A stretch of DNA of 64,000 bases from JABCYV01 sp963729325 (GCA_963729325.1 CAVSNS010000051.1:189661-253660), one strand, 5' to 3'. Numbered from the stretch's first letter, positions 33,481 to 44,694 are shown. The notes: a model not told the origin generated them from the sequence alone. A program made the numbers and translations.

Positions 33481-34719
33481 TTATTTTTTCTGCCAGGATT
33501 GGCCAGCGTCGCTGGTCGTCCAGGTCTCGTCGTTGGCTGTGGTTAGCTTGCCGTGAGCAGCGTCGGTGAAGGTGACGCCGATGATGTCGGCGGTGAGCGG
33601 CTTGCCGTCCGCGGCAGGCGTGATTGCGACCCAATGCCGTCCCATATCAGAAGAGTGATACAGCGCTCCGGCTGCACCTCCTACCCAGATGTCAGGGCCG
33701 ACAGCAGCGAGAGCGCGTAGGGCCGATGTGGCTGGAACCGAGATTGTTTCCCAGGTTCGGCCGGCGTCCATTGAGCGCTCCAGCACGCCGTCGGGAGACA
33801 GGGTCCAGCGTGGCGCAAGCGTGAGGGTCTTTTGTAACGCTAGGTCGTTTCTTGCATCGGAGGCGGACAGCTTGTAGTTGTTTGCCCCGGCAACAATAGC
33901 CGAGGCCGAGCTCGCCTTCGATTTGAGTTGAGGCTCTTTTGCATCCTTCGCCCGTTCTGGAGCCAGTTCGGCAAGATCGGTGGTAACCGGCCCAGCTTGA
34001 GCTGTCACGGCTACGGTGTCGGTGTTGACTGTGGTGGCGGCGCCGCTAACCTCGACTTCCTCCCTTTGTGCTTGCATGGAGCGCTCTGGTTGATCAATGT
34101 CCGTCCCTCTCGGCGACGGAGGAGCAGGAGCAGTTTTTGCCGCGGCCGATGCAGCATATCGGCTACCTCCATCCGGCGCTGGTGAGCTGGCAATGACTCC
34201 GCCGTTCCCGTTTCTTAACTTTGCTGGTCGCTTCGCCTCACGCGAGGGAGCGGGCAACCCGGGCCGGATTGCTGAGACTGCGCGCGATGTTCGCGGCCAC
34301 TTTATCGCCTGCCGGGAGGCGTGCTTCTGTCGCGGGCTTTGGGGAAGCGATCAACGGGTGCGGTCCGATCAAATGAAGCGAGAGATGGCGTCCTCCCCAA
34401 GTGTTCATGGCGAAGCATCACAGCGGCACTTACGATGACCACGCAGGCCGCCGCAGTCCCCCAGCGTAGTACCGGCCAGCGCAGCCAGCGGCAACCTTGC
34501 AGGCTGCGTCGAAGCGGCCACGAACGCCGGCTCCGCACCTGCCAGCAACACGACATCGCGACAATCGCCGCATTGGCCGAGATGCCCCAGCACTTGATTC
34601 CGCTCACGCTGGCTCAGCGACTTCTCTGCGAAACCGGCCAACAAATCAGGATCAGGGTGGACCTCGGCCTTCGCAACCGCCTGCAGCCGCTGCCGCACGA
34701 TTTTTGGAACCTGCTCCAT
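33481..34719 (-). pseudogene. Anti-sigma zinc finger fused to Ycf48-like propeller, three frameshifts
   Basis: Read through three +1 slips, the minus strand gives one 411-residue protein. An N-terminal zinc-finger anti-sigma domain (HLGQCGDCRDVV, HxxxCxxC type) is followed by a membrane helix (WGTAAACVVIVSAAVML), a long low-complexity linker, and Asp-box blades (SMDAGRTWETI, SSDMGRHWVAI, TSDAGQSWQ). The slips lie near 34490-34491, in GGGG 34341-34344, and in CCCGGG 34258-34263; each is fixed by dropping one base. It directly follows the sigma gene (54-base gap), so it is probably its membrane-bound regulator with an extracytoplasmic propeller sensor. Confidence 0.8.
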
Positions 34720-34773
34720 GCTTTTTTGCGCTTACGGGACTTTCCCGTTATTGCCTCCACATCCACGCATTCT

Positions 34774-35643
34774 TCACCCCGGCCCTTCCGTTGCGGGAGC
34801 CGCCTTCTTTTCAGGGAACGCCGTGGATGCAGTTTCTTGCAACAGGCGGTTGCGAATGTTCACACGAAGGTCTCGTACATCAACTTCCAGAGCCTCCTGG
34901 GCCTGGCGGCGGCTCATACCCCGGCGTTCGAGGGCGGCCAAAATCTTCTTGCGCAGGGACTTGGCCATCTTATCCAGCTTGCGGCTAATGGTCGATTCAT
35001 GGACCGAGAGTGCGCGGGCAATCTCCGCCAGGGTACGACCATCCAGAAAATAGGAGGCCAGCACGAACCGATCCTCAGCGGACAGTGCAGCCAGGACCTC
35101 ATCCGTCGCTGATTCGATTCTAGGATCGACAACTGCCACAGGTTCGGGATCGGCGGCGGCGAATTGCACTCCCTCTTCACTTTCTTCGTCCAAACTCACC
35201 AACCGACGCTGCCGGCGATATCGGTTTACGAACTCCTGCGCCATCACGGTGCGCAGCCAACCCTCGAGCGAACCGCGTCCGGTATAAGAGGAAAGCTTCG
35301 AAACCCGTTGCCCATCGCGGGTGATGGTGCCGTAGAGATCGGCGTAGAGCGAGTCGGCCAGTTCGCGCGCCGCGGAACTTTCTTTGGCGATGTAGGCTGC
35401 GATGTCATACAGCTTCTCGCGATATCGCAGCATGAAAATTTCCCAGGCACGCTCGTGACCGGCGGCGCAGGCGCGAGCCAGCGCCAACTCTTCCACTCGC
35501 AAGCTCGCGCATAACTCACTAACCTCGCTCGACGTCGCTTCGGCCGGGAGATATTTCTCACAAATTTCTTTGAGGATGGCGGCGAACTTTTCTGGGCTCA
35601 ATCCAAGTGCTTCGCCAGCACTTTTCTTATAAAGAACTGCCAT
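34774..35643 (-). CDS. Sigma-70 family RNA polymerase sigma factor
   Basis: 289 residues from ATG 35643 (AVLYKKSAGEALGLSPEKF), chosen for the GGAGT at 35649-35653; the frame stays open to 35730. Region 2 is in AWEIFMLRYREKLYDIAAYI through GWLRTVMAQEFVNRYRRQRR, and region 4 in EDRFVLASYFLDGRTLAEIA and VHESTISRKLDKMAKSLRKK. The N-terminal 60 residues and a C-terminal extension are unusual for ECF factors. It precedes the zinc-finger/Ycf48-like gene, its presumed anti-sigma. Confidence 0.88.
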   Translation of the reverse strand: MAVLYKKSAGEALGLSPEKFAAILKEICEKYLPAEATSSEVSELCASLRVEELALARACAAGHERAWEIFMLRYREKLYDIAAYIAKESSAARELADSLYADLYGTITRDGQRVSKLSSYTGRGSLEGWLRTVMAQEFVNRYRRQRRLVSLDEESEEGVQFAAADPEPVAVVDPRIESATDEVLAALSAEDRFVLASYFLDGRTLAEIARALSVHESTISRKLDKMAKSLRKKILAALERRGMSRRQAQEALEVDVRDLRVNIRNRLLQETASTAFPEKKAAPATEGPG

Positions 35644-35787
35644 GACAGACTCCAACCCCAAAGCGATTTCCCCTACAGATTGGACACCGGAGTTGGTCGT
35701 GGCAGACATAGCCAGACTGGATGCTATCAATTTTTAGACGCAAGAACCTGAAATTTGTCGTTCCCTATTCAGTTGGGCTGGGAGGAG

Positions 35788-35830
35788 GACACCCCGGAGC
35801 ACGACGCTCTCCCCCCGCGTCCGGGGTGTC
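35788..35830. repeat. Inverted repeat GACACCCCGGA...TCCGGGGTGTC
   Basis: Perfect eleven-base arms separated by about 21 bases, between the divergent sigma gene and the DUF6569 gene. It lies just upstream of that gene's ribosome site, so it would form a 5' leader hairpin if transcribed. No T-run follows, so I do not call it a terminator. Confidence 0.6.
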
Positions 35831-35865
35831 GCTATTCGGCCCGTAGGAAGAGGAAGGTTATGACT

Positions 35866-36951
35866 ATGAAGCTGTCTGCTCTGGCCGCAGTACTCGGCGC
35901 GTTAGCTGGCCTGCTGCTTTTCACGCCTTGCCTGGCACCGGCTGGCGAGGTTCCGTCGACATCCGAATACAGGGCACTGGCACCGATTCGGCATGGAAAT
36001 CTGACTGTGTTCCCGGTAGTGGCCCCAACAACCCATGACACCCGGGGATTCCTTACGCTGGACGAAGGCTTGCGCTCAGGCGAAGTCGTGGTAACGGAAT
36101 CTGGCAGCGTGCAGCCGCTTGTTCGACGCCGGCACGTGCCCGTCACCCATGACGGCGCGCAGGTAAATCAACTGGTGTTGGTGAACAATTCCAAGCGACC
36201 ACTCATCTTGCTGGCGGGTGAGATTGTGACCGGCGGCAAACAAGATCGCGTCATCGGGAAGGACCGCATCATCCCTCCTGAAAGCGATCCTATTGACCTC
36301 AGCGTATTTTGCGTGGAGCCAGGACGCTGGACGGGTGCTTCGGCAAAATTCGATGGGAATGCGATGAATGGCACGCCTATGGCACAACCCGCGCTGCGCG
36401 GCAAAGCCATGGGTGCTAAAGACCAGGCACAAGTTTGGGCGGAGGTCGGGAAGACAAAGAATTCTCTTTCCGAAATGGTCTCAGGCGCGGCTGCTCCACT
36501 GCAGGAAACAAGTTCCTACGCCCGAGTGATGGAGAACAAAGACGTGAAACAACAGGTCGACTCCGTCGCTGAACCCATTCAGCACAGCTATCAGAGCCTG
36601 ATTCAACAACTGCGCGATCAGAATGCAGTGGGCGTGGTTGCCGCGGTGAATGGCCAGATCGTCTGGGCCGACATTTTCGCCAGCACCAGCCTGTTGGAGA
36701 AATACTGGCCCAAATTGGTGCGCTCCTATGCCGCGGAAGCCGTCGTTACCAGAACTAAGGGATATGAGGTGGATACGAAATCGGCGCAGCGCTTTCTAGA
36801 CAATCTGGAAGGCCGTCACGAAACCGTCGAGCGCGAGCCCGGACTCTATCGCCACACCGAAATCACCGGCGACGGATTCAGGGCGTTCGAACTGACGTCC
36901 TTGCTGCCCAAGACCGGCTTCGATGTGCACCTGGCGAAAATGGTCGAGTAA
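35866..36951 (+). CDS. DUF6569 (ARPP-1) secreted protein
   Basis: 361 residues with an N-terminal signal peptide (LAAVLGALAGLLLFTPCLAP). The mature sequence matches the DUF6569 type: LAPIRHGNLTVFPVV, LILLAGEIVTGGKQDRVIGK, VFCVEPGRW and a C-terminal VDTKSAQRFLDNLEGR. The family occurs with ADP-ribosyl/phosphatase genes in comparative work, but no biochemical role is known. Start ATG 35866 was preferred because AGGAAGG at 35851-35857 is eight bases before it; ATG 35860 is the alternative. Confidence 0.8.
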   Translation: MKLSALAAVLGALAGLLLFTPCLAPAGEVPSTSEYRALAPIRHGNLTVFPVVAPTTHDTRGFLTLDEGLRSGEVVVTESGSVQPLVRRRHVPVTHDGAQVNQLVLVNNSKRPLILLAGEIVTGGKQDRVIGKDRIIPPESDPIDLSVFCVEPGRWTGASAKFDGNAMNGTPMAQPALRGKAMGAKDQAQVWAEVGKTKNSLSEMVSGAAAPLQETSSYARVMENKDVKQQVDSVAEPIQHSYQSLIQQLRDQNAVGVVAAVNGQIVWADIFASTSLLEKYWPKLVRSYAAEAVVTRTKGYEVDTKSAQRFLDNLEGRHETVEREPGLYRHTEITGDGFRAFELTSLLPKTGFDVHLAKMVE

Positions 36952-36990
36952 GTCTGGAGGGATGTTGCAAGCCTCGATCGCCTCGGGGGC

Positions 36991-38197
36991 TTAAACTCTC
37001 TCGATAATTAGGGCGATTCCCTGCCCCACCCCAATGCACATCGTGCACAGCGCATAGCGTCCTTTGGTTCTCCTCAGTTGATACAGAGCAGTGGCGATCA
37101 AACGCGCGCCGCTTGCGCCTAACGGATGACCGAGGGCAATGGCGCCGCCATTAGGATTCACCTGCGGGGCGTCATCGGCGATCCCCAACTCCCGCAACAC
37201 GGCCAGGGCTTGCGCGGCGAAAGCTTCATTCAACTCGATCACATCCATGTCCCCAATCTTTAGGTTCGCTTTCGCCAGCACTTTGCGCGTAGCGGGGACT
37301 GGTCCCATACCCATGATGCGCGGCGCCACTCCTGCCGCGGCCGATGCCACGACGCGGCCCAGAGGAGTGAGACCTTCCTTCTTGACTGCCGCTTCCGAGG
37401 CGAGTAGGAGCGCGCAGGCTCCATCGTTCACGCCCGACGAATTGCCCGCCGTGACTGTGCCGTTTGGCTTCACGATCGGTTTCAGTTTTGAGAGAGCTTC
37501 GAGCGTCGTATCCGGACGCGGATGCTCATCCTGAGAGAACATCAGCGCATCACCTTTCTTCGATGGAAGTTGCACTGGCACGATTTCTTCCGCCAGACGG
37601 CAGCTTCGCATGGCATCGGCACGCGCGTTGCTGGCTTCTTTGCGCGAATGCATCCTGGTCCGCGCGGGAGACCTGGAATTCCTCGGCCACGTTCTCCGCG
37701 GTTTCTGGCATCGAATCCACTCCGTATTTCGCTTTCATCAAAGGATTAACGAATCGCCAACCGATGGTCGTGTCTTCCATTTTCATGGAGCGCGAAAAAG
37801 CCGAATCCGCCTTGCTGAGAACGAACGGCGCACGAGACATACTCTCCACGCCCCCAGCAATTATCAGCGACGCTTCGCCACACTTGATGGCGCGGGCCGC
37901 AATGGCAACGGCATCCATGCTGGAGCCGCACAGACGATTCACCGTATCTCCTGGCACCTCCTGCGGAAGTCCTGCCAGCAGAAGCGCCATGCGCGCCACA
38001 TTGCGGTTATCTTCTCCCGCCTGGTTAGCGCAGCCATAAACCACGTCGTCGAGCGCAGCCCAATCCACGCGGGAATTGCGATCCATCAGCGCTTTGATAG
38101 GAATGGCAGCCAGATCGTCAGTTCGGATGGAAGATAGCGCTCCGCCATAGCGTCCGAAGGGAGTTCGAATAGCGTCGCAGATGTAAGCCTGGTCCAT
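36991..38197 (-). pseudogene. Acetyl-CoA acetyltransferase/thiolase, one frameshift
   Basis: The first frame (38197 to about 37628) starts DQAYICDAIRTPFGRYGGAL and holds the nucleophile in NRLCGSSMDA. The second (about 37625-36991) holds NSSGVNDGACAL, GGAIALGHPLGASGARL and the catalytic Cys of CTMCIGVGQG. Removing one base in GCGCG near 37621-37628 joins SQQRA to ADAMRSCRLAEEIVPV and gives a 401-residue thiolase, close to the family norm. Beta-ketoadipyl-CoA or acetoacetyl-CoA thiolase are both possible; DQAYICDAIRTPFG is like PcaF. The sequence as given is broken. Confidence 0.87.
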
Positions 38198-38214
38198 CGG
38201 AGCGACAGCTAACC

Positions 38215-41200
38215 CTATCGGGGTTCCTCTCCCCCCGCGGTCGTGGTTTCCGCTGCCGGGACCACGATGGCCTGAATGTTTTGGCCCGCGGTCATCTTCT
38301 GAAAAGCCGCGAGATCCGTTCTCTGAAGCTCCAACCAGTGCGCCAGGTAATCGTCAGTCTGCTTCTTGAGCTTCGCGAAAGCCTGGTAAGAAGCCTCAGT
38401 GGGAGCAGAATCATTGCCGCCTACCACTGCGATGGCCAAAGACCCTAGCTTGGCATCTACCCTTTGGGGATAAGCGAGAGAATCTTCGTTGGCCTTCACC
38501 TTGATTTGAATCAGATCGTCACGCACCGCAACCAGCTTTTGATCCAGGTCATGAGCGGAACTGCGGATCGGCTTAGTGCTATCGTTTTCGGGCAGGCGCT
38601 TTCTCAATCCGTCCACCTGTGCGCGCACGTCCTGAATCTGGTTGACCGCGTCATAAATACGGCTGATTTCATCGCGAATTTGCAAGCCAAGATCAAACTG
38701 TTTCTGCAGATCCGCCTGGCTGACATTCACGCGGCGGATCGAGCTTGATTTCCAACGGAGCAGTCTGACTCTTGCCCTCAACCGTCAACCGCACCTGATA
38801 TTTGCCTGGCACCGCGCGAGGCCCGCGAACACCGTCTTTGTATTCGAACAAGTAGTAGTCAGGCACGCGGCTGGTCCCTTCATATCGCAGGTCCCAGACA
38901 AAGCGATTCAGGCCGGCTTCGACTTTGATCTGTTTCTCCGGCTTTTTATCTTCCGGGTTCAACGGCTCACTGAGCTCTTCGGTCTTGCTACTGGAATACT
39001 TGCGGATGACGTTGCCTGCGGAATCCAGGATCTCGATCGTCGTCTCACCCTTGGGCGCTTGCTTGACGAAGTAATAGATTACGGCCCCTGTGGGTGGGTT
39101 CTGGCCTACCAGCACAGACTTTGCGGCCTCTTCATCCTCAGGGACCTGGATGCGATAACCGGTCGCAGGTGTGTAAAGATGGACATCCTCGCCTCGCAAC
39201 TTGGTCATTGAACTGACGCAACGGCGATAGGTCATCAAGGATCCAGAATGAACGGCCATGAGTTGCCAGTACGAGATCGTCGTTCTTGATGACAAGATCA
39301 TGGACCGGGGTCGTCGGAAGGTTGAGTTGAAGGCGACGCCAATCCGCGCCATCGTTAAAAGAAACGTACACGCCAGTCTCGGTGCCGGCGTAGAGCAGGC
39401 CGCGCTTCTTGGGATCTTCACGTACCGCCCGGACAAATGTGGTATCCGGAATTCCTTTGGTGATTTTGGTCCACGTCTTGCCGTAATCGCTGGTCTTATA
39501 GATCCAGGGGCGCAGGTCGTCCAACTGATGGCGATCCATGGCCACGTACGCGGTTCCGGCATCATGTGGCGAAGCGTCAATCTGGCTGATGCGGCTCCAC
39601 TCGGGCAAATCCTTCGGTGTGATGTTGGTCCAGTTCTTCCCGCCATCGCGGGTGATTTGTATTAAGCCGTCATCGGTTCCCACCCAGATCAAATCTTTGG
39701 TTACTGGCGATTCGGCGAGGGCAAAAATGGTGTCGTAGTACTCGGTGCCGGTATCGTCTTTATCGATTGGACCACCCGAAGTCTGCTGCTTGCTTTTGTC
39801 ATTCCGAGTCAGATCGGGGCTGATGCCCTCCCAATGAACGCCGCCATCGATGGTCTTAAACAAGCGCTCACCGCCGTGGTAGAGGGTATTGGGATCATGG
39901 GGTGAGATCATGATCGGTGCGGTCCACTGGAAGCGGTGCTCGAGATTAGCAGCGCCTTCGCCATCGCTAATTTCGGGATGTTCCGCGATATTTTTGAGCT
40001 GGCCGGTACGCTTGTCGAATCGCGTGATCTTTCCTTCGTAATCGCCGGCATAGACGATGTTTGGGTCAGGAGGATAGGGCGCAATATAGCCGGCTTCCCC
40101 ACCCCCGACGTCATACCAATCCGGCCGATCGATCACGGCCGCATCGCTACGGCTGGCGATGGCAATCGTGCTGTTATCCTGCTGCGCGCCGTAGACAAAG
40201 TACGGTGTGCGAGTGTCCGTGGTCACGTGATAGAACTGGGCTGTGGGCTGATTGTTCTGGGCGGTCCAGGTCTTGCCGCCATCAAGGCTCACCGTGACCC
40301 CGCCATCGTTGGAGACGATCATGCGCCGCGAATTTCTCGGGTCGATCCACATGCCATGGTTGTCACCATGGGGAACTTTCACTTTGTTGAAGGTGCGTCC
40401 AGCATCGCTCGATTTGTAGAACTCAACATTCGCCACATAGAGCACTTCCGGATCCTGGGGATCGGCAATGATATGCATGTAGTACCATGCGCGCTGCCAG
40501 AAGGCGCGGTTGTCGCTTACCAGTTGCCAGGTTTCACCGCTGTCATCGGAGCGGTACAGACCCCCTTCCTGGGCTTCGATAAGGGCGTAGACCCGGTCTG
40601 AATTGGCCGCGACGGCGACACCGATTCGCCCGTATGGACCCTTGGGCAATCCGTGTTCTTCGAGTCTTTTCCAGGTTGTTCCGCTGTCGTTGGAGCGATA
40701 TAGACCGCTCCCGAGTCCGCCGCTGGAAAGATTCCAAGGCGTGCGCCGAGCCTCCCACAAGGAGGCAAACAGAATGTGGGAGTTATGCGGGTCGAAGGTA
40801 ATGTCGATACCACCAGTGTTTTCGTCTTTATAGAGAACCTTCTCCCAGTTCTTGCCGCCGTCGGTGGTGCGAAAGATTCCGCGTTCGCTATTGGGACCGA
40901 AGGGATGGCCGAGCGCAGCCACGAACACGATATCGGGATTCTTGGGGTCGACAATTAGTTTGCCGATGGCCCGCGAGTCGCGTAGGCCGATGTTTCTCCA
41001 AGTCTTGCCTCCATCGACAGTTTTATAAATTCCATCGCCATGCGAGATGTTGCCACGGATGCAAGCTTCGCCGGTGCCGACATAGACGATGTTTGGATCG
41101 GACGGTGCCACCGCCAGGCTACCGATGGCGGATACTGCTTGTTTGTCGAAGACTGACGTCCAACTGACAGCGCCGTCAGTGGTCTTCCACACTCCTCCGC

Positions 41201-41483
41201 CAGTCGCCCCGAAGTAGTAGGTGGTCGGGTCACCAGGAATGCCAGACGCAGTGAGCGACCGCCCACCGCGGAACGGCCCGATGACCCGGTACTTCATCCC
41301 TTTAAACAGTGGATCTTCATTCTTGGGGGGTTGGGCTGGATTCTCGGCGACGGTGGGCTGCTCGGTTGATTTTCCTTCGCGTTCGCTGCTTCTAGTTTGT
41401 CCCAGGGTCAAGGTCGCAAACGAGAAGACGAGCGTGACTACAAGCCACGAAATTTTGCCCAGCGTGAGTTTGAAGTGCCGCAT
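38215..41483 (-). pseudogene. Large secreted VPS10/BNR propeller protein, two frameshifts
   Basis: Corrected length is 1088 residues with an N-terminal signal peptide (ISWLVVTLVFSFATLTLGQ). Residues 60-770 carry at least ten Asp-box turns (TVDGGKTWRNI, TTDGGKNWEKV, SNDSGTTWKRL, SLDGGKTWTAQ, TRDGGKNWTNI), a double-propeller layout as in VPS10/sortilin. The rest reads as an Ig-like segment and a helical C-terminus (VSQADLQKQFDLGLQIRDEI). Two extra bases, near 39184-39200 and at about 38731-38740, split it into three frames. Such proteins are abundant in acidobacteria; glycoside hydrolase activity is often annotated but not shown. Confidence 0.85.
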
Positions 41484-41601
41484 TTTGATTTCCCCTCGTG
41501 GAAGCGTGAAATTGCTATCTTAATGGGTTGAGGCCATCTGGCAAAACCCATTCCCAGCCTGACACTCTGACTGGCGGTCACTGATGGTCTTTACTTATCA
41601 C

Positions 41602-42483
41602 TTACTTTTCTCCCGCGAGCACGCGCTGGACCGCTTGCAATTCCTTTCGTTTCTTGGCATCCACTCTGGGATACGACAAGTCCAGATCCTCCAGAGTGTC
41701 GACAATGGCGGCCGCCACTACCGTCCGGGTGAACCACTTGTTGTCAGCGGGAACCACATACCAGGGTGAATCTTCGGTGGCCGTGCTGCGGATCATGTCT
41801 TCGTAGGCGACCATGTAATCGTCCCAGCGCTCCCGTTCACGGGCATCAGCGGCGGAGAATTTCCAATTCTTTTCCGGCTGGCGCAATCGGTCCAGGAAAC
41901 GCTTTTCCTGTTCCTTCTTGGACAGATTCAGGAAAAACTTACGGATGACAATACCATTGCGCGAGAGGTAGCGTTCGAAGGCAATCATGTCCTCAAAACG
42001 CTCCCGCCATATTTTCTTTGTGACCAGAGACGGAGGAATTCGCTCGCCCTTTAGCAGTTCGGGATGGACCCGGACGACCAGCACTTCTTCGTAATAGGAG
42101 CGATTGAAGATGCCAATGTGGCCGCGTTCGGGGCCCCGCTGGTGAGTTCGCCATAAGTAGTCATGGTCTAGCTCTTCGGCAGAGGGGGTTTTGAAGGAGT
42201 AGACCTGACACCCTTGCGGATTGATGCCAGACATCACGTGTTTGATGACTCCATCCTTGCCGGCCGCGTCCATGCCCTGGAAGATGAGGAGCACACCCCA
42301 CTGATCTCCGGCATAGAGCATGTCCTGCAGCTCGGCCATGCGGACAATTCCCTTCTCCAGGAACACTTTGGCATGCTCTTTAGAGCGGAGTTTTCCTGTG
42401 TCTCCGGGATCGAAGTCCTTGAGCCTTAGGTTCTTACCGCCAACTACGCGATAGGGTTCCACCAGCCGGGCGGCCCAACTCAT
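41602..42483 (-). CDS. ppk2: Polyphosphate kinase 2 family protein
   Basis: 293 residues from ATG 42483 (SWAARLVEPYRVVGGKN). Walker A is GMDAAGKDGVIK, the lid is in NRSYYEEVLVVRVHPELL, and the Walker B Asp region is DRLRQPEKNWKFS. This is the single-domain PPK2 class that transfers phosphate between polyphosphate and nucleoside mono- or diphosphates; ADP or AMP specificity cannot be assigned by eye. The open frame extends 132 bases upstream but family homology begins here. Confidence 0.93.
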   Translation of the reverse strand: MSWAARLVEPYRVVGGKNLRLKDFDPGDTGKLRSKEHAKVFLEKGIVRMAELQDMLYAGDQWGVLLIFQGMDAAGKDGVIKHVMSGINPQGCQVYSFKTPSAEELDHDYLWRTHQRGPERGHIGIFNRSYYEEVLVVRVHPELLKGERIPPSLVTKKIWRERFEDMIAFERYLSRNGIVIRKFFLNLSKKEQEKRFLDRLRQPEKNWKFSAADARERERWDDYMVAYEDMIRSTATEDSPWYVVPADNKWFTRTVVAAAIVDTLEDLDLSYPRVDAKKRKELQAVQRVLAGEK

Positions 42484-42789
42484 GCAGCACCCCTTTCTGT
42501 TCGCCAAAGGGTTGAAGTCTACAGCATCGCGGTGTCTAACGCTTCTGTGGTGCCCGTTCCGCGCATTTGTCAGACCGAGGTTACGAAATTTCCCAGATGT
42601 CACAAACGGTGACATCCATCACAGACAGATGCCCAACACCTTCGCCTAGCCTTCAGAGGTAATACGAATGTCGACCATGATCGTCGGAGGAAAGATGCCA
42701 GAAATACCCTACAGCTCACGCGGGTCTACTTCGGCACCAACGAGCAAGGATTGGAGAGAGACCTTGTAGACTAGGTGGCTCCAAATTTC

Positions 42790-44235
42790 ATGCGCCCAAA
42801 CAATAACTCCAGCCGCCACCAGTACTCCTTCCTCCTATCCATATGCGTCGCGTTCTTATCGTGCAATCTTTCTCAGGGACAACAGGATAGAGAGACCTAT
42901 CCGCTACCTGACGCTCCGAAGCCGGGCATCTCCGAGACGAAGGGCTTCTTCGCCCGCTGGGCGGAGTTTTACCACCAGGATTGGTCGGGGACGACTGCTT
43001 CCTCGCCGGCCCCAGAGCGGCGGGGGCTTCCGTCGCCGCTGGATTCGCCTCCATTTCCCAATGCGGATTGGTCATATGGTGGTTCGCCGATGATTGGCGA
43101 GCCGGACACGAACAACTACCCGCTGATGACCGCCATTAATCAGGCCCGCAGCCGGACGAAGATGTACGGATGGGTCGATCCGACGCTAAATTTCAGCACC
43201 TCCGCGCACAGTAATGGGCCAGAGGCGAACGATGTCTATTCCAATCGTTTTGAGATGAACCAATTTGTTCTCTACGCCGAGCGGCTGCCGGATTCAGTGC
43301 AACGCGATCATATCGACTGGGGCTATCACCTCACGGCCCTCTACGGGACCGACTATCGCTTCACGATCGCCAAGGGCTACCTGAGCGGTCAGTTGCTGAA
43401 CGATCATCGCCAATATGGCTTCGATCCTACCCTTGAATATGTCGATGTTTACGTTCCGCAAGTTGCGCAGGGCATGAATCTGAGGATCGGTCGCTTCATC
43501 TCCGTGCCTGGTATCGAGGCCCAACTGGCCCCGAACAACTACATCTTCAGCCACTCCCTGCTGTATGCGATTGACCCGTTTACCGACACAGGATTGATTG
43601 CGACGGTTAAGCTCAACGACCAGTGGCTAGTGCAACTCGGAATTACCGGCGGCCACGATGTTGCCTTGTGGACGCCGGATGCGAAGCCTTCCGGCACGAG
43701 CTGCTTGAGCTATACCACGAACTCCGTGAATGACAATTTTTACATCTGCGCCAATGGAATCAATGATGGCAAGTACGCGTACAACAATCTGCAGCAGTAT
43801 GACGCCACCTGGTATCACAAGTTCTCGAAAACTGTGCACATGGCAACCGAGTCTTGGTATATGTATGAGCGCGACGTGCCTGCTCTGGGAGGCAAGATTC
43901 AGCCCGAACTTGGCGCGAATGCCGCACACTGCCTGACGGGGGAACAGCGTTGCACCGCTCCCGAATATGCGGTGGTCAATTTCCTGCAGAAGGAACTCTC
44001 ACCGCATGACTTCCTGTCCTTTCGCAGTGACTTTCTCGACGACAAAAAAGGCCAGCGTACGGGCTACGCCACCCGATACTCAGAGAATACGATCACGTGG
44101 TGTCATTGGGTCGGAACAACGGTCCAGTTACGTCCGGAATTGCGTTTCGAGCGTGCCTGGGATCAGAAGGCGTACGACAACGGTCGACGGCATAATCAGC
44201 TTACCGTGGCGAGCGATCTGATTTTCCACTTTTGA
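42790..44235 (+). CDS. BBP2-type outer membrane beta-barrel porin
   Basis: 481 residues from ATG 42790 (a GTG at 42775 is in frame). A signal peptide (SFLLSICVAFLSCNLSQGQ) is followed by a proline-rich plug region and alternating beta-strands: LMTAINQARSRTKMYGWVDP, LRIGRFISVPGIEAQLAPNN and a C-terminal aromatic DLIFHF, the usual beta-barrel terminus. It matches the putative beta-barrel porin 2 family of acidobacteria and planctomycetes. Substrate unknown. It lies alone on the plus strand next to the gene graveyard at 44.2 kb. Confidence 0.85.
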   Translation: MRPNNNSSRHQYSFLLSICVAFLSCNLSQGQQDRETYPLPDAPKPGISETKGFFARWAEFYHQDWSGTTASSPAPERRGLPSPLDSPPFPNADWSYGGSPMIGEPDTNNYPLMTAINQARSRTKMYGWVDPTLNFSTSAHSNGPEANDVYSNRFEMNQFVLYAERLPDSVQRDHIDWGYHLTALYGTDYRFTIAKGYLSGQLLNDHRQYGFDPTLEYVDVYVPQVAQGMNLRIGRFISVPGIEAQLAPNNYIFSHSLLYAIDPFTDTGLIATVKLNDQWLVQLGITGGHDVALWTPDAKPSGTSCLSYTTNSVNDNFYICANGINDGKYAYNNLQQYDATWYHKFSKTVHMATESWYMYERDVPALGGKIQPELGANAAHCLTGEQRCTAPEYAVVNFLQKELSPHDFLSFRSDFLDDKKGQRTGYATRYSENTITWCHWVGTTVQLRPELRFERAWDQKAYDNGRRHNQLTVASDLIFHF

Positions 44236-44408
44236 CCGGGGCCGTTTCTGATCGCCGGAGTGCTACCATTCTAATGCGCGCGGCTGAGGCGGTGCCTTTC
44301 GGAAACCACGATACTGTTCATCCGGGAAGGCGTGTCGCGCTTGTCTCAACGTGTGCCGACGCGATTCCGGATGGATTGTCGCTACCCTTCTACAACCACG
44401 CACCCCGC

Positions 44409-44575
44409 TCAGGGATTCGGCTCGATGCCAATGCGATCATTGACGGCTGATCGAATCCGCTGTTTGCACCCAAGGTAGCGTTCGGTCGTTTGCACCGAAG
44501 CGTGCCCCAAAAGAAATTGGATCTGCTCCAACTCGCCTCCCGATGCGTGGCAAAGCCGAGCACAGGTCCGTCGCT
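44409..44575 (-). pseudogene. 5'-truncated tyrosine recombinase, C-terminal end
   Basis: In one frame it encodes RRTCARLCHASGGELEQIQF, LLGHASVQTTERYLG and a tail ending IGIEPNP. This is the last third of a XerC-like tyrosine recombinase: the HxxR-like region is cut away, the LGH motif and nucleophile Tyr are kept. Its upstream end stops at 44575 where repeats begin. It cannot be active alone. Confidence 0.75.
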
Positions 44576-44585
44576 CATGCCGGAT

Positions 44586-44694
44586 GCGGCATAGGCGAAG
44601 CTATGCCGAATCCCGGATTATGCCGAATCGAGTATGAAGTATCTGCGCTTGGCGTTGAGTTGGAGTACTGAGACGATCAAGCCGATTCGGCATA
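44586..44694. repeat. Terminal-repeat-like array of TATGCCGAATC
   Basis: TATGCCGAATC occurs directly at 44602-44612 and 44619-44629 and inverted at 44684-44694 (GATTCGGCATA). A partial GCGGCATAG lies at 44586-44594. The array sits exactly between two tyrosine recombinase remnants of the same orientation, as expected of a recombination core or a RIT-like element end. Confidence 0.6.

Noticed and set aside
35788..35830. Intrinsic terminator
   Set aside because: The perfect stem has no T-run on either strand and precedes a gene start, so it is better called a leader repeat.
44232..44450. Small ORF after the porin
   Set aside because: No motif or ribosome site; the region overlaps a recombinase remnant on the other strand.
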